From Siderastrea radians (Eukaryota; Cnidaria; Anthozoa; Scleractinia; Rhizangiidae), in the NCBI GenBank assembly GCA_964017195.1, contig OZ024900.1:32752641-32816640 (forward strand): a DNA stretch of 64,000 nucleotides, given 5' to 3'. The translations under genes were made by a program, and so were the position numbers. Under the pieces are notes generated by a model that saw nothing but the letters and a program-made list of their open reading frames with translations, was not told where the DNA came from and did not search any database. Positions 30,710 to 43,204 of this stretch are shown piece by piece; the stretch's first letter is position 1; the number at the start of each line of letters is the position of its first letter.

Positions 30710-31195
30710 GATCCAACATGGTTTAGAAAAGTATCATGCTTAGAACCTTCTTTGTTTCCAAGAAATAGTGTGAATTATCGTGCCCGAAATCGACCCAAAA
30801 AGTTTCGGGACTTTAGAGAAACGCACACCAGACTTAAGATGCGCAGAACGTATGTGAAGTAGCAAACAGGAGGAACCGTAAAACCACATATAACATATAG
30901 CTGACTTATACCTGACTCTGGCTTACGATTTTTCATGTCACCGGGATTAAAAACGTAAGATAACATTCATTTTATAGGGTTCAGTGTACATTGTAAACTT
31001 TCAAAATTCTGTTTTACTTTCCACGGGTGGCACTCCCATGGGAACGGACTTCGTGTCCCGTTCGCGCTTTCGCTATTGGCCATTTTTTTGTAATTTGGTT
31101 TGATCTTTTTTGTTTTTGTTTTTATTTATTTTTCCCTTGCTGTACATTGTTATGAATTTTGTTAAATCTTTAATTTTTTTTCTCTTAATGACCAA
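30710..31195. other. AT-rich region with no supported gene
   Basis: Only short chance frames are present. If the modular minus-strand gene continued past 31,444, its 3' exons would be expected here, but I find no convincing acceptor, domain or terminal exon. Confidence 0.4.
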
Positions 31196-31443
31196 TAAAA
31201 TTACTAAAACATGTACAATATGACGTGATAGATGGCAAAAATTCGCGATCTTGTATTTCTTGATTTTTACCATGGCACCAAAAAAACTTAGAATCAATAA
31301 AAATTGTTGACAAGATAAAAATCCTTGTCAACACATAGCTGCCCTGAAATCAATAAGTTCCGTAAGCAGTAACATGTCAAACCAACATTTTACCAGATAA
31401 ATTACCAACTTAGACAGAGAACTTTACTTTTGATCCAACTTAC

Positions 31444-31742
31444 CCCCTTCCAACGTTTGCACCCACACCGGATCACTCAAAATTCCCACTTCGTACCGGT
31501 CCCTCGCAGCCACTCTTATTACGTATGTCCTGTAGGGTGCCAGTTGAGAATGTTGAATGATGTCACTGCCACAGTCACGTTTGACTCAACACCTAGCAGT
31601 CCTCCTCTGTGCGCAGCCCACTGAACTGTGCAGTTGTATGGAGACCCAGTGACAGGATGGTGTGACACTGGCAACCAAACAACTGTCACGGAACTACTTG
31701 TCCTATTTGTGACGGTGACGTTTTGTGGACGAGGGAGAATTA
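31444..31742 (-). pseudogene. FN3 exon 4, duplicate of FN3 exon 2 with a 1-nt frameshift
   Basis: It is 299 nt where the paralogous exon at 33,441-33,740 is 300 nt. Acceptor (TTCCACAG) and donor (G|GTAAGT) are intact. Relative to the paralogue, one base is missing near 31,543-31,546 (CTCAACTGG versus CTCAGACTGG on the minus strand). This brings an in-frame TAA within a few codons, although the remainder returns to the frame expected by the donor. Either it is a decayed duplicate exon or a single-base sequence error. Confidence 0.7.
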
Positions 31743-34700
31743 CTGTGGAAAAATTAACAAGGAATTATAAAAAGCTTCGGCATCGAAAGCAGAGAAGTTG
31801 GGCTTAAGCGCAGACTGTGGAAAAAGTCGAAAAATAAACAAGGGATTTAGAACGAATTTCAGTAGCGAACACGCAAATCTCGATTTCGCGGCAGAAAGTT
31901 GAAAAATCGATTCTTTCATTTTTTTGCTCATAAATAAGTCTTGGTAAGACAAGAAACCTGTTGTGGTTCGTTTCCACCAGAAGCACTTTAATTTGGAGAG
32001 AAACGAGAAATTCGATTTTTGCGTCTGGGAGGACAGAATTGCAGGAATTAAATTTATAGACTTGCATTTCTCTGGTGAACTAAAGCACACAGAAAAAGAT
32101 AGGCACTTCTATTAGACATTTATTAAACAGCAGTAGCGAAATTTGCCGAACACACTTTCAAAATATAAGGTAGGTTTTGATGATTAGATAAACACTGATT
32201 TGGAAACCAACTTCTTTGAAATAATTTATCCCGTTTATCGTGTGCCATAACGCCAAATGGTCTCATTTCTCGTTTAATAGACAGCTTCTTGAACGTTCAT
32301 CTAAAACATACCTTATAACTGGTTTGAGTCATTCATGTTAGTCTTTGTACGGACGAATACTAAAATAGCTGATGCAGTGTTAACCTTACGTTTAACCAAC
32401 GACATCTTACCTTTATAAGTCGTAACCGACAAGGATGTATCAATTCCTCCTCCCGCTGAATTAAAAGCTGAAACGTTTACTGTATATCTCGTTCCTGAGC
32501 TAAGGCCACCAATCAGCGTGCTTGTTGTTGTGTTATCAACTAACAATGTGACATCGGGCTGCATCTTTATGCGATGTCTTACTTCCCAGGCTCTCACTCG
32601 ATATCCCAGAGTCCTGCCGTTTGCGTACTCTTGGGGGACTAGGTCCCAGATAAGTATAAATGAATTGTGCGTCAGGTAACTGACGGATACATTTTGCGGC
32701 GGTAGACTGGGAACTAAGATGGTGAATTTAATAAGTGATTTAGTATACACTTGCGTTAAAATAGTTTGTCATTTATCTCAGCAGCTCGTAAGTTGGGTAT
32801 GCTGTGAAGCTGATTACAGTTTATCCACTGGATAAGTCCAGTAGGCGGGTAATTCTCAATTCTCCTAAGCGACCACTCATTCGTAGTCCCAGGCACATAG
32901 AAACAATTCATTGCCCAGAACTTGGCGGAGGTTCGACTGTATTTATTGTTCTTTAAAGACGAACTCTAAGCTTAAAATCGTAAAGTTGTCAAGAAATAAA
33001 TGACGCGATAGATGAAAAGAATCAGGTCAGCCATATATTTGAATTCTTGATTTTTTCCAATGCACCAGAAAGACTCAGAATTAAAAAAAGGTTGTTGAAA
33101 AGACATATAATTCTCACGTTATTTTAAAACATTTTATATAAGTGAAAAGTTAAAAGGAAACTTCAATTTCGGTCGACTTTATAGATTTTTGAAGCTACAC
33201 CGTATTGAAAGTGAAATTCTAAGCTCTCGACTCTGCTAGAGTCTTGTTCACAGTGACTTGGTCAGGTCACGTGACGTGTGACCTGATCAGCCTCGTCCAG
33301 TTCGCTGGAAGGTTGTATCTCCCCCCGTCTCTATTTAGGGTCGGCTTGTGGGCTTTGATGTAAATTCCTGTCTATACATGGTTGCCCTGAAAACAGGAAG
33401 TTCTGTGAGAAACAGTATGTCAATCAAAAATGTTACTTACCACCTTCTAACGTTTGCACCCACACCAGATCACTGAAATTTCCCACTTCGTACCAGTCCC
33501 TCGCAGCCACTCGTTTTACGAATGTCATGTAGGGTGCCAGTCTGAGAATGCTGCATGACGTCATTGCTACAGTCATGTTTGACTCAATGGCTAGTAATCC
33601 TCCTCTGTGAGCAGTCCACTGAACTGTGTAGTGGTATGGAGACCCAGTGACAGGATGGTGTGACACTGGCAACCATGCAGCTGTCACGGAACTACTGATC
33701 CTATTTGTGACGGTGACGTTTTGTGGACCAGGGAGAATTACTGTGAAAAAATTAACAAGAAAAAAAAACGGCTTCGAAAGCAGGGATGTTGGGCTTAAGT
33801 GCAGACGTTATTAAACGACTGTCAAAATTAGTTATCCAAATACTATGCGTTTGGCGTTGGTCCATTTCGTTGTTTCCAAAAAAGACTGCTTCTCGTACTT
33901 GTTACCAATTGGTGATCATTTTCTTTATTCTCATGACCTGCATCTTTGATCAAGTAATGATTTTTTTAAAATTTTTTTTTTACTTTTATTTTTTTAACAT
34001 CTTTATTGAAACACAAGACACAAACAAAAAAAATACATAAAGATTGTTAGCATACAAAGTAAAAAAAAAAACAATATATGTAGCGTACAATGTTCAGGTG
34101 AAATTACGTTACAAAGTATATGAGTTGTTATATTTTTAACTATTATCGCGAGCGACATGATGTATACAATTTTATAGTGTGCAGGGAGAGGAGACTTTTC
34201 AGTTGAATACTAATTAATTAATATTTTCCAGGTTATAGTTAAGAGGTAGTTTGTTGATAAATTCGTGAAAGGAGATGGTCTCACTATTTATCTTGTTTGA
34301 ATATATGTATTTCCGCATAGATAGGGTGGTGTAGTTAAATTCCTTTTTATTTTTGTTTCGTGGGAGTTCGAGATTATACCAAACAGGACTTCCTCAACGG
34401 TAGGAGAGATCTGACAAAAGTTTGTTTCGTTGAACCATTGTACAACTTTTTGCACAAAAATCTTAGTAAACGGGCATTCGATAAATGTATGTTCAATAGA
34501 GTCCTTATCCCCATAATACAGGCATTCATCATCAGGTTTGATACCAAATCTGAATAACTCTTTCTTTGTAACTACGATCCTATGAATTAATTTAAATTGA
34601 AACTCTTTTAGCTTAGTTTCTTTGCAGGTGGTTTTCAGTAATTTGAAAATCTTACTCCACGATTCTCAAGTAATGATACAGTGAGGAGAAATTCCATCTG

Positions 34701-37700
34701 ACTTGTCACTATTGGGACTTAAAGTCTTTAAAAAAATCATCAGTCCAAATCGTTCAATTGAAGCATTAATGTGACAACTGTAAGTAGCACTCATTGTAAT
34801 TTTCCTGCTTTTTCTTCGTTTCCTTAATGAAGGATTGTATTAATAAAAATCAAAAAGAAAAAAACGCACCCTTTGGAGTCTTCACGATAGCTGCCTCACT
34901 CGGGGGCCCATAAGCAAATACATTAACAGCGTGCACGTGTATAACATAGGCAGTGTTGGCATGGAGGCCCTTGATCGTTATGAAGTTTACTAAGCCATAA
35001 ACCATAACAGTATGGTGGTCAAACGCGGTTGTTTTCTCATGATAAACGACTAAGTAGCCTTGTGGAGCGCCAGCAAAACTGTCCAGTGATATCCCTTCCC
35101 AAGAGATCCACACAAATGTCTCATTTAGTGCAGTTACCTGGGTAATATTGGGCGCCTTCTGGGGTACTGCAGATAAAATGACAATCATCATGTAATTCTT
35201 AGTCTCTGTAAGTATAAGTGGATTATTTTAAATTAGTTTTTTATGTACGTAGTTTTGTAGTTATTTTATGTATATGTGTCACAGTTAATTTTATATCTTT
35301 CATTGTTATCTTATAGTAACCTTTTTATTGTTAGGTAGGTGTCCCCTATTAGCAGGGGGATTTCCTCTTGCTAGACAGTTTTGACACGTTAATAAAGATT
35401 CTATTTGATTCTGTTCTATTCTATTCTATTTTATTCTATTCTAAAAGCCTGACAACGTAAAAACGTCTTGAAAGGTGACGTCACTGTAACCGATGACATC
35501 TTCACATTGTGAAAACTGAAGAGATACACTCAGCACTGTCAACTAGCTCTAATTTGTTAGGAACCTTTAAACGTTACTTTATAGAGAGATTAAATCGCTG
35601 GATCTACGTTTTACCAGAGGGGACTACTGTTCAACTGCTGCCAATTCATTGGTCACATATTATATGCAGAGGCTCAAAAGTTAAGAAGTACAGCATACCA
35701 ACTGGCAAGTACTGCTCGAAAGCTTACACGAAATCGAACAAGTACGAGAGTTGACGATGACTAGTTTTCAAACTGATTGGTGACAATTTAAAAATTCCTT
35801 TAACGTTAGAGCCATGCATTTTGTAAAGTTAAAGCCGCTCAGTTGTCCGACCCCCTGGATTAAACAAGCTCACAGATTTTTCATAAAAGTCCATTCTAAA
35901 ATCCAGTTTCCGTAGCATGAAGTGACTGGGGAGTTGGGTCGTTTGGGCGTGACGTCACCAGTAAGCATGATAAAATTTTTAAAACTACCTACTTGGTTCA
36001 CTCAAGTGCAGATACGCATTCCCAACAGTCATGTTCCCCAGAGTTTTGTTAATGTAGAGGGCTTCCTGCAGCAAGTGGATATCATTATACGTCAGGCTTG
36101 TGAACATCAGGGTGAAACTAGCGTCAACACTGCCAGCCCTACGATATATACAGAACTGATTGAAAAAACAAGTTGAGAAAAATGAGACCAACCCCCCCCC
36201 CCCTCATCTCACTGATATTGACTTATGTGCACGGCTAACAACTACACACTAGATTATGGGAGAGGAATTCGACCGTTTTACTTGTATTTCTACAACTGTT
36301 ATCTACTGTATAACTTTCTTGGATAAGAAAACGGACGGAAAGTTGGGGCGAGTTTTACAAATCCCAGTCCACTACGCGTTTTGCAGGGGCAATGTGGCGG
36401 CTACAAACATGATCGAACTTTTATATGAAACTGATAAATACAGCGCTTCCTCCCAAAAAGCGCTTGTTTAACAAGCTAAGGAAAGCAGAATAAAGTCGGT
36501 GATTACGTCAAAGTGCTTTTAAAAGGTTTCATTTTTTTTACAAAGTAGTAGCGTTTTATAGTACTATTAGATTATTTTTAAGTTTGGTTTTAGTATCTAG
36601 TTATTTTGTGTTCTCAAATTAGTATGGGATTTTCCCAGGCTATATGGCATTGATACGCAAATAAAGTTCTCCTTCCTTCCCTCCCTCCTTCCTCCCTCCC
36701 TCCCTCCCTTCCTTCCTTCCTTCCTTCCTTCCTTCCTTCCTTCCTTCCTTCCTTCCTTCCTTCATTCTCTTTACCTTAGCTGGTTAATTTTCAGGCCGAA
36801 ACCACCTTTTCCTCCGAACAGCTGCTGAAACTTGGGAAATATGGAGAGAAAACGGTTATCAATTAAGACTACCTTAATCGACATAGCAAAGTTTTATTAC
36901 TGACCTTGGCGCTGTACATCATGCTTTGGTACTCACATTTGAAAATAGTTTATTCGTAAATTTCTGATAAGTTTCACTTTCGGTATCTTGAAGATCGGTG
37001 TGCCAGTTTTCATTTAAGAATTTTGCTTCCACTGTAATGTTTTTCAAAACTGCAAAACAGAAAAGAGCGTATTAGGTATGTGCAATTACTCAGAACTAAT
37101 TAACACATATCTTTGAACCAGGAATAAAAACAAATAGATAATTTATACTAATGACCGGTAAATTAGGGATAGCTGGTTAACAACTTTCGGCACTTTACTC
37201 AAGTTTTTTTGCATAAAGGGACTCGGGGATTTTTGCTTTTCCCACCTGGATAGTATGCTTGTTAACACCGTATAAATTCAAAACATCTTTTTCTTCTAAA
37301 GAGAAGACTTGTAGCCTTAATTAGGAGGGTTAGATTAACTCCCAGAATAGTACTGTATTTACTCACCGAAACGGTCCCATTTTGGTGTCTAAAACACATC
37401 TTTAATGTGTATTGCAGGGTTGCTACGCGGTTATTGTGTGACGTTTTCTTAACAGTTTTGACACCATACACAAGTGTATTTTTTCAAAAAATACGATACA
37501 ACGACTGAGACACTGGATTAGCGTGCTATGTAGCTGGGTGGCAGCCCATCACTTTTTATCTTCAAACGAAAGAAGGAAATAGAAAATAACCAAAAACAAC
37601 ATTATTTGATACGACAAAGCGCGACCTATCGGTTGAGAAACGCAAACAAAAAAACAAGGCCAAGTCTGAAAACGATTACGGAAAATTACGTATTTTGGCC

Positions 37701-40700
37701 CGAAATAAGGTCAGGGTTTAGATTTCTTTACCCAGGTGTGTAAAGGGCACCACTGAGTCCGGATAATCGAAGTTCGACTGTATAAGTATGACATTGAGCT
37801 AAAACCAAGTGCACACCCTTAAAATACCCTTTATCGATTCTAGGGACTCTGGACTATCGGCCAGAAAAGGGAGAAGGGGGAACTCTGGGAACTGAAGTTG
37901 ACTGGATTGAGACTCTCACTCTCGTCCATTCTTGGGCTACAAGCACAAACTAAAGGATCTTCAGCCTTGAAATCCCAATAGTGGCAAGCATTTAAACTCT
38001 CCTCACAAGATCACTACTTGATCAAACATACAGGTCATGAGAATAAAGGAAACGGTCACCAAAGGCAAAGTGTTTTCAATTGATGTTTAACCAAATTCTC
38101 CCAACTGACACGATAAGAAATATATGGAGAACACTGAGGAGAACATGTATGTTGATATTGGACCTCACGGATGGCACCCGGAAGTCTAATAGCTCCTTAT
38201 TTGAAACGCTTCTTCTTCACACCGCAAGTGGTAAAGCTCTTCTTATGACCTTTTGGTCTTGACACTCTAAGACCAGGAAGCCCCAAAAGGGAAACAACTG
38301 ACCCCTTGGGTTTGCATTCATGACGTCCAGGCGCCAATTTTCTCGATGCTTAAAGGGGCATAGTCATGAGGATTTCCAAGTTTTCTGGTCAAAACTGTGC
38401 TAAAATTATCGGTAGCTATCTTTATCCATGCCCAAAATTGTGTTTGAACATTTAAAGGAACATATTAACGTAATTTCATTAAGAGAAAACAAACCATGAC
38501 CTTTTAATATCGATTTTATGTCAACACGCTGAAAGAATTTGAAAAGTTTAGCCTAATGTTTTTCAAATTGCAACCCATTTCCATCCGTGCCATCCGTAGC
38601 AACAGACGACAGAAAATAGTTCCCGTGAAGTAATATAGTCTTTGGTAACAAAACTAGACCATTATTTGTGGGCGTTCATTGATGTGAGGGCGTATTTCTG
38701 ATTTTTAAAGTGGACTAAAATAGCGTCTTCGGACGCTGGGCTCCTTACTTAGCTAAAAAATGGAAAATGGGCGCTCCAGGCTTTACGGACCCCCCTCCCC
38801 CCCCCCCCCCCATTTTGGTTTCCCCGCATTATGAATCCTTAGTTGTACATCTTACCCGACATAGTCGTGTAGTATGTCAGAGGAAGGACTTCACCGTGAT
38901 GCAACTTTCTATCCCACAACGCCACATCATCTAGCATCATCACGACTTCTGGACTGCCGATAATGTAATGTAACAAAGGGGCTGGCCAGTTTTCGCTCCT
39001 AGGACCACAGGAACTCACTTCCAGGTCTTCGTGAAGTTGCATGAAACCATTTAAAAACAGAACAATTTCACTACCACTACTCCACGTGAATGCCACTTGA
39101 GTCCAGGTTGAGGTATTGAACTGGGATTGAACCTCGCACTTGGTTTTGTAGTCGGCTATTAGGACTTGAAGAAAGTGCTTTGAGTCTCTAGTCAAAACCT
39201 TAATCACCACGCCTGATCCAGAGTCAGGTGGCTGTTCAGGTTGCCATAGCAAAAACGTTTCATCCCCGTTGGTGTGTAAAATATTGATCCAAAACGCCAA
39301 TGTAAGACCATGAGGACAATAGATCGGATTTGAAAGGCATGAAAATATGTCTGACGGGATGCCTATCTCCACTCGATCGAACAGTCTGGCTCTGTTTACA
39401 GGTCCGATTGTTACCAGGATAGGATCAGTATCAAAGGTCTCTTCTTCACTTTTAAGGTCCAACAAAGTTGCTGTATCCATAGGTATATAGGCAATTGCAT
39501 CGTTGTATATTGTAGTATTAAGAGCTGCAAAAATAAAACAAATTTAAAACTATAGATCTGAAGTGAGAGGGTAGTTAGGAGGGGTAGAGCTGTTTATGTT
39601 TCACAAGAGGAGGAGACTATGGATGTTTCAGGAGAATTTTGTACGGCAATTCACGGATAACGGCGAGCATGCAATGCCCTTATGGAAATAAGATGTCAAT
39701 TAATTTCTGTAATTTGACTGTTACTAACACCGGAAACCATTTGAGCCAATTTATAAGTATTATAAATTAAAGTTAATGGGACAACCATGAGGTTAATGTC
39801 CTAGCGTTACTATATCGGCAATGTGATATGTCATCAAGATAAGACCTTTCAATCATCATGCCTAAAGGTCATGCCGCATTCACGTGCAAAGATCAGGATA
39901 TTTGTATTTGACCTCCCCTACCCCTTTATCCCACAAACTGTTGTCGTCTCACTTACTCTCATGGGTTGGAACATTAACACAGGTATTGCAAAGGATATGG
40001 GTTCAAATTCTGTTATAGCCTGAATTTGTTCAGGCTTTCAGGCTTTATTTGCGTCTTCTGTAGTTGCTTATATGTAATGGTAGTTGCTTTGTAGTTTGCT
40101 TTGTAGTTTATATTTGTCCCGTTGGTAATATTCCCCCTTGGTAAGGTCTTATAAAGCTGAAGAGGTCCATAGTGAGATTTTGCAGCACTTACAAGAGTTA
40201 TTAACCCTTTAAGCCCCAATAGTGACAAGCATCTAATTTCTCATTACAATATTCTTACTCGATCAAACATAGAGGTTATGAGAATAAAGGGAAATGATCA
40301 CCAAACATGAAATGTCTTGATGTTTGTTCAAATTTTCTCAACTAGTACCATAAGAAACATATGAGGAACACTAAGGAGAACTTGCATATTGGTATCAGTG
40401 AATAACCCTGTTTTTGCCTTAGAAGGAAATTGACTACAATGTCAAGTGCCGTGGCATTCAAAACTTTTTCACTGCGAAGCCAAAGATTTGGCCAAAATAT
40501 GGCAAAAAAAATTCTGCACGGATTACCAAAGTTGGAAATTTAGTAAAAGGATCGTTACACTCGCGCATGTTAAATTGAAAGTGGTTGTCACCAACTCGTT
40601 GCCTCACACTTCGCTAGTTATTTATCTGCTCCGCTTGTTACGTGGTATAAGATGTCATTAAGTGTGACACTGAAAGCAGAATAATAGCTCCCATTCTGAC

Positions 40701-42110
40701 ACTATATTGTGCCGTTTAGCACGAACTGTTTGCCGTTATGGCTTGTTTGTGTTGGTTGGTATGAGACGAGTTGTCACCAATAATTATATAAGAGATATAA
40801 TTCTACTCACCATTCCTGCAAAGGTTGGTTACGTGCCTTAAACTGCCGCATAAACATTTACCAGTCCGCAGATCACATACACCTGAGCTCAAACATCGCT
40901 GATCGCATGAAAGACCTGCATGGAGATGTACAAAAACGAGAGGGATTACTCGAGAGGGTTAAAAAACCATAACCATTGAGCTTCAAGGAGATGATGTAGT
41001 ACTAGGCTCAGCAATGTCGAAACTAGCGCGGGACTAGATGAAAGTTACAAAAAGTGATAAAAGGGTTATACAAGATAGGAGACCGTAAAGGAGCGTAAAA
41101 AGGAGAGCGAGGAGGAAAAAAAATGAGAAGATAAAACCAAAGATGGACTGAATTAGAGTTTACCTCCTTACAGAGATTAACTGAGGGCAGTCCTGTTGCT
41201 AGGGTTCACCTCACCCCACCCTATCTTAGGGGGATCTATCTGCTTGGGGATTGTTCCTCTGTGATAAAGAAACATCCTGCCGACAGCTTAGACATGGGCG
41301 CAATGCAATGTCATGAAATGTTGCCCATGCATGGAGGAAATTTTAACATACTATAAACCTACTTCGTGACCGACTACGTAATCAGGGTCACAAAACAAGG
41401 CATTCTGCCTTGAATGCATTGGAAACATCAAAGATCCTTAAATACTAATACGGGAACCAAGGAGAACTTTTATCAAGTACAACTCCCCGGGGATTATCCC
41501 TCGGAGGATTGTCTCTTTCAAGTTTTTTTTAAACATGGGACTGTTTCCCACCGGGGGATTTTCCCCGGAAGTTGTTTCCCTTGAGGTTGTTTTCCCCAGG
41601 GGGATTACTAGACAAGTACCTTTTACCAATCGAATTTCTGTTTCAGAAAGTGTCTTCCTGAAAAATTGCAAATCTCTCAAAAGCCCATGGAACCAGCGGT
41701 CAGGCGCTTTAAGTTTCCATCCCAGGGAATAACGGTTCTCCTCTTGAGGTCTAAGGCTGGAAGGCGCTCTAAACGTTTTTATCAAGGCCGCGTCAATAAA
41801 CATTGCAAGTGTTCGGCTTGTGTGTTCCCACGTCACAGCAATGTGCGTCCAAGTATCGTTTTGAATTGGTCTGCGAATAAAGTGACAAGCATGATAACTT
41901 GAGGAAATTGGAACAGCCTCCAACCAATCATCATCCACTATTGCTTTCAAAACAAAGCTGGCTGATGTTGGATGTGGAGATCAAAGCAGTGGACAATTAG
42001 GGGCCTGGGCCGGGTTACTTAAAGCAACTTAAGATTAAAGTTAAAGTTGCATTATGCAGCACGGGCCCTGAAACCCAGTCAAAAGTACCGCGCCAATCAA
42101 TCAATCAATT

Positions 42111-42148
<38 letters not shown>

Positions 42149-43161
42149 GATCAATTACTCAATCAAACAAGGGGGTTAGTTTCAAAGAGACTGGTGCTGC
42201 GTCGGTGGGGAAGTGAAACAAAATTTTGGATTTACATTGAATCATCTGATTTGATAAAATAAATTGGCCACTGTACAGAGATAGAAAGGTAATGTTTCGA
42301 GCGTTGGGTAGCTCCCGTTCGAGGGGTTTGCGTTCTTTTGTTTTGCTTGTTTGTTTTTTTGTTTGTTTTTTAATGTGATTAAATGCAATTTCACCAAGTT
42401 AACAACAAAGAGCAAGTGGTGCGTTTATGGCGGTCAGCGGTAGCAGAAGTAAGCGTATGCTCTGCGCTCTCTCTGTCGTAGCGGCCTGAAGCACCTTTCA
42501 GCGTCCTGAAGCGTGGCGTATTGGGCGTTTCATTTCTACCCCTCCCTTCTCAGTCCCTTTTGTTTTTCCACTGTTAACAAAGTGTGACGGGTGCCAGGAC
42601 ATCTCTGTGTGGGGGCTCATGACTGGATTGCGGGGATTGCCAGCCACGGAGCGGTTCTCTGTCTAGAGACCAGCTGGTCAAAGTGGAGGCCCCGAGACCT
42701 CCCGAGCACCCACCTTCCATCCACTAGTACGATGCAGTTCAGTGTTAATTGCAGCTTTTTATCTAAAAACTCAGACGCTACACTGATTACTCGAATGGTC
42801 AGTTTTTGGGCGAGAGAAGAATTGGCGGTGAAATATATAGTTTCTGTTCTGGGACACTTAAGGTGAATGTTGCCCCCCCCCCCCCTTCAATCGTACTGAA
42901 CATCCTCTATATGAATAATTTTTTGCGTGATTAGCGCGCGCACGTTCGGAACTCGGAAGGTTTTCTGTGAAAACTGAGTTGTTCTGAAAAATATTCAGTC
43001 GTTTTCTATTTATTGAGCACTGTGACCACTGAAAATACTTTTAAACACTGTATTCGTCAGCAATATACCAATTATACTAATTGTTTTTTAGTTTCTCTCC
43101 TTCTTGTTTTATCTTTAAATTGATGTAAGAGCATAGAAACTTTGTACTATGCTCCTAATAC

Positions 43162-43204
<43 letters not shown>

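Noticed and set aside
33262..33287. TCAGGTCAC/GTGACCTGA inverted repeat
   Set aside because: Nine-base arms around a GTCACGTGAC-like core are short; chance or a factor site cannot be separated, so it is not called.
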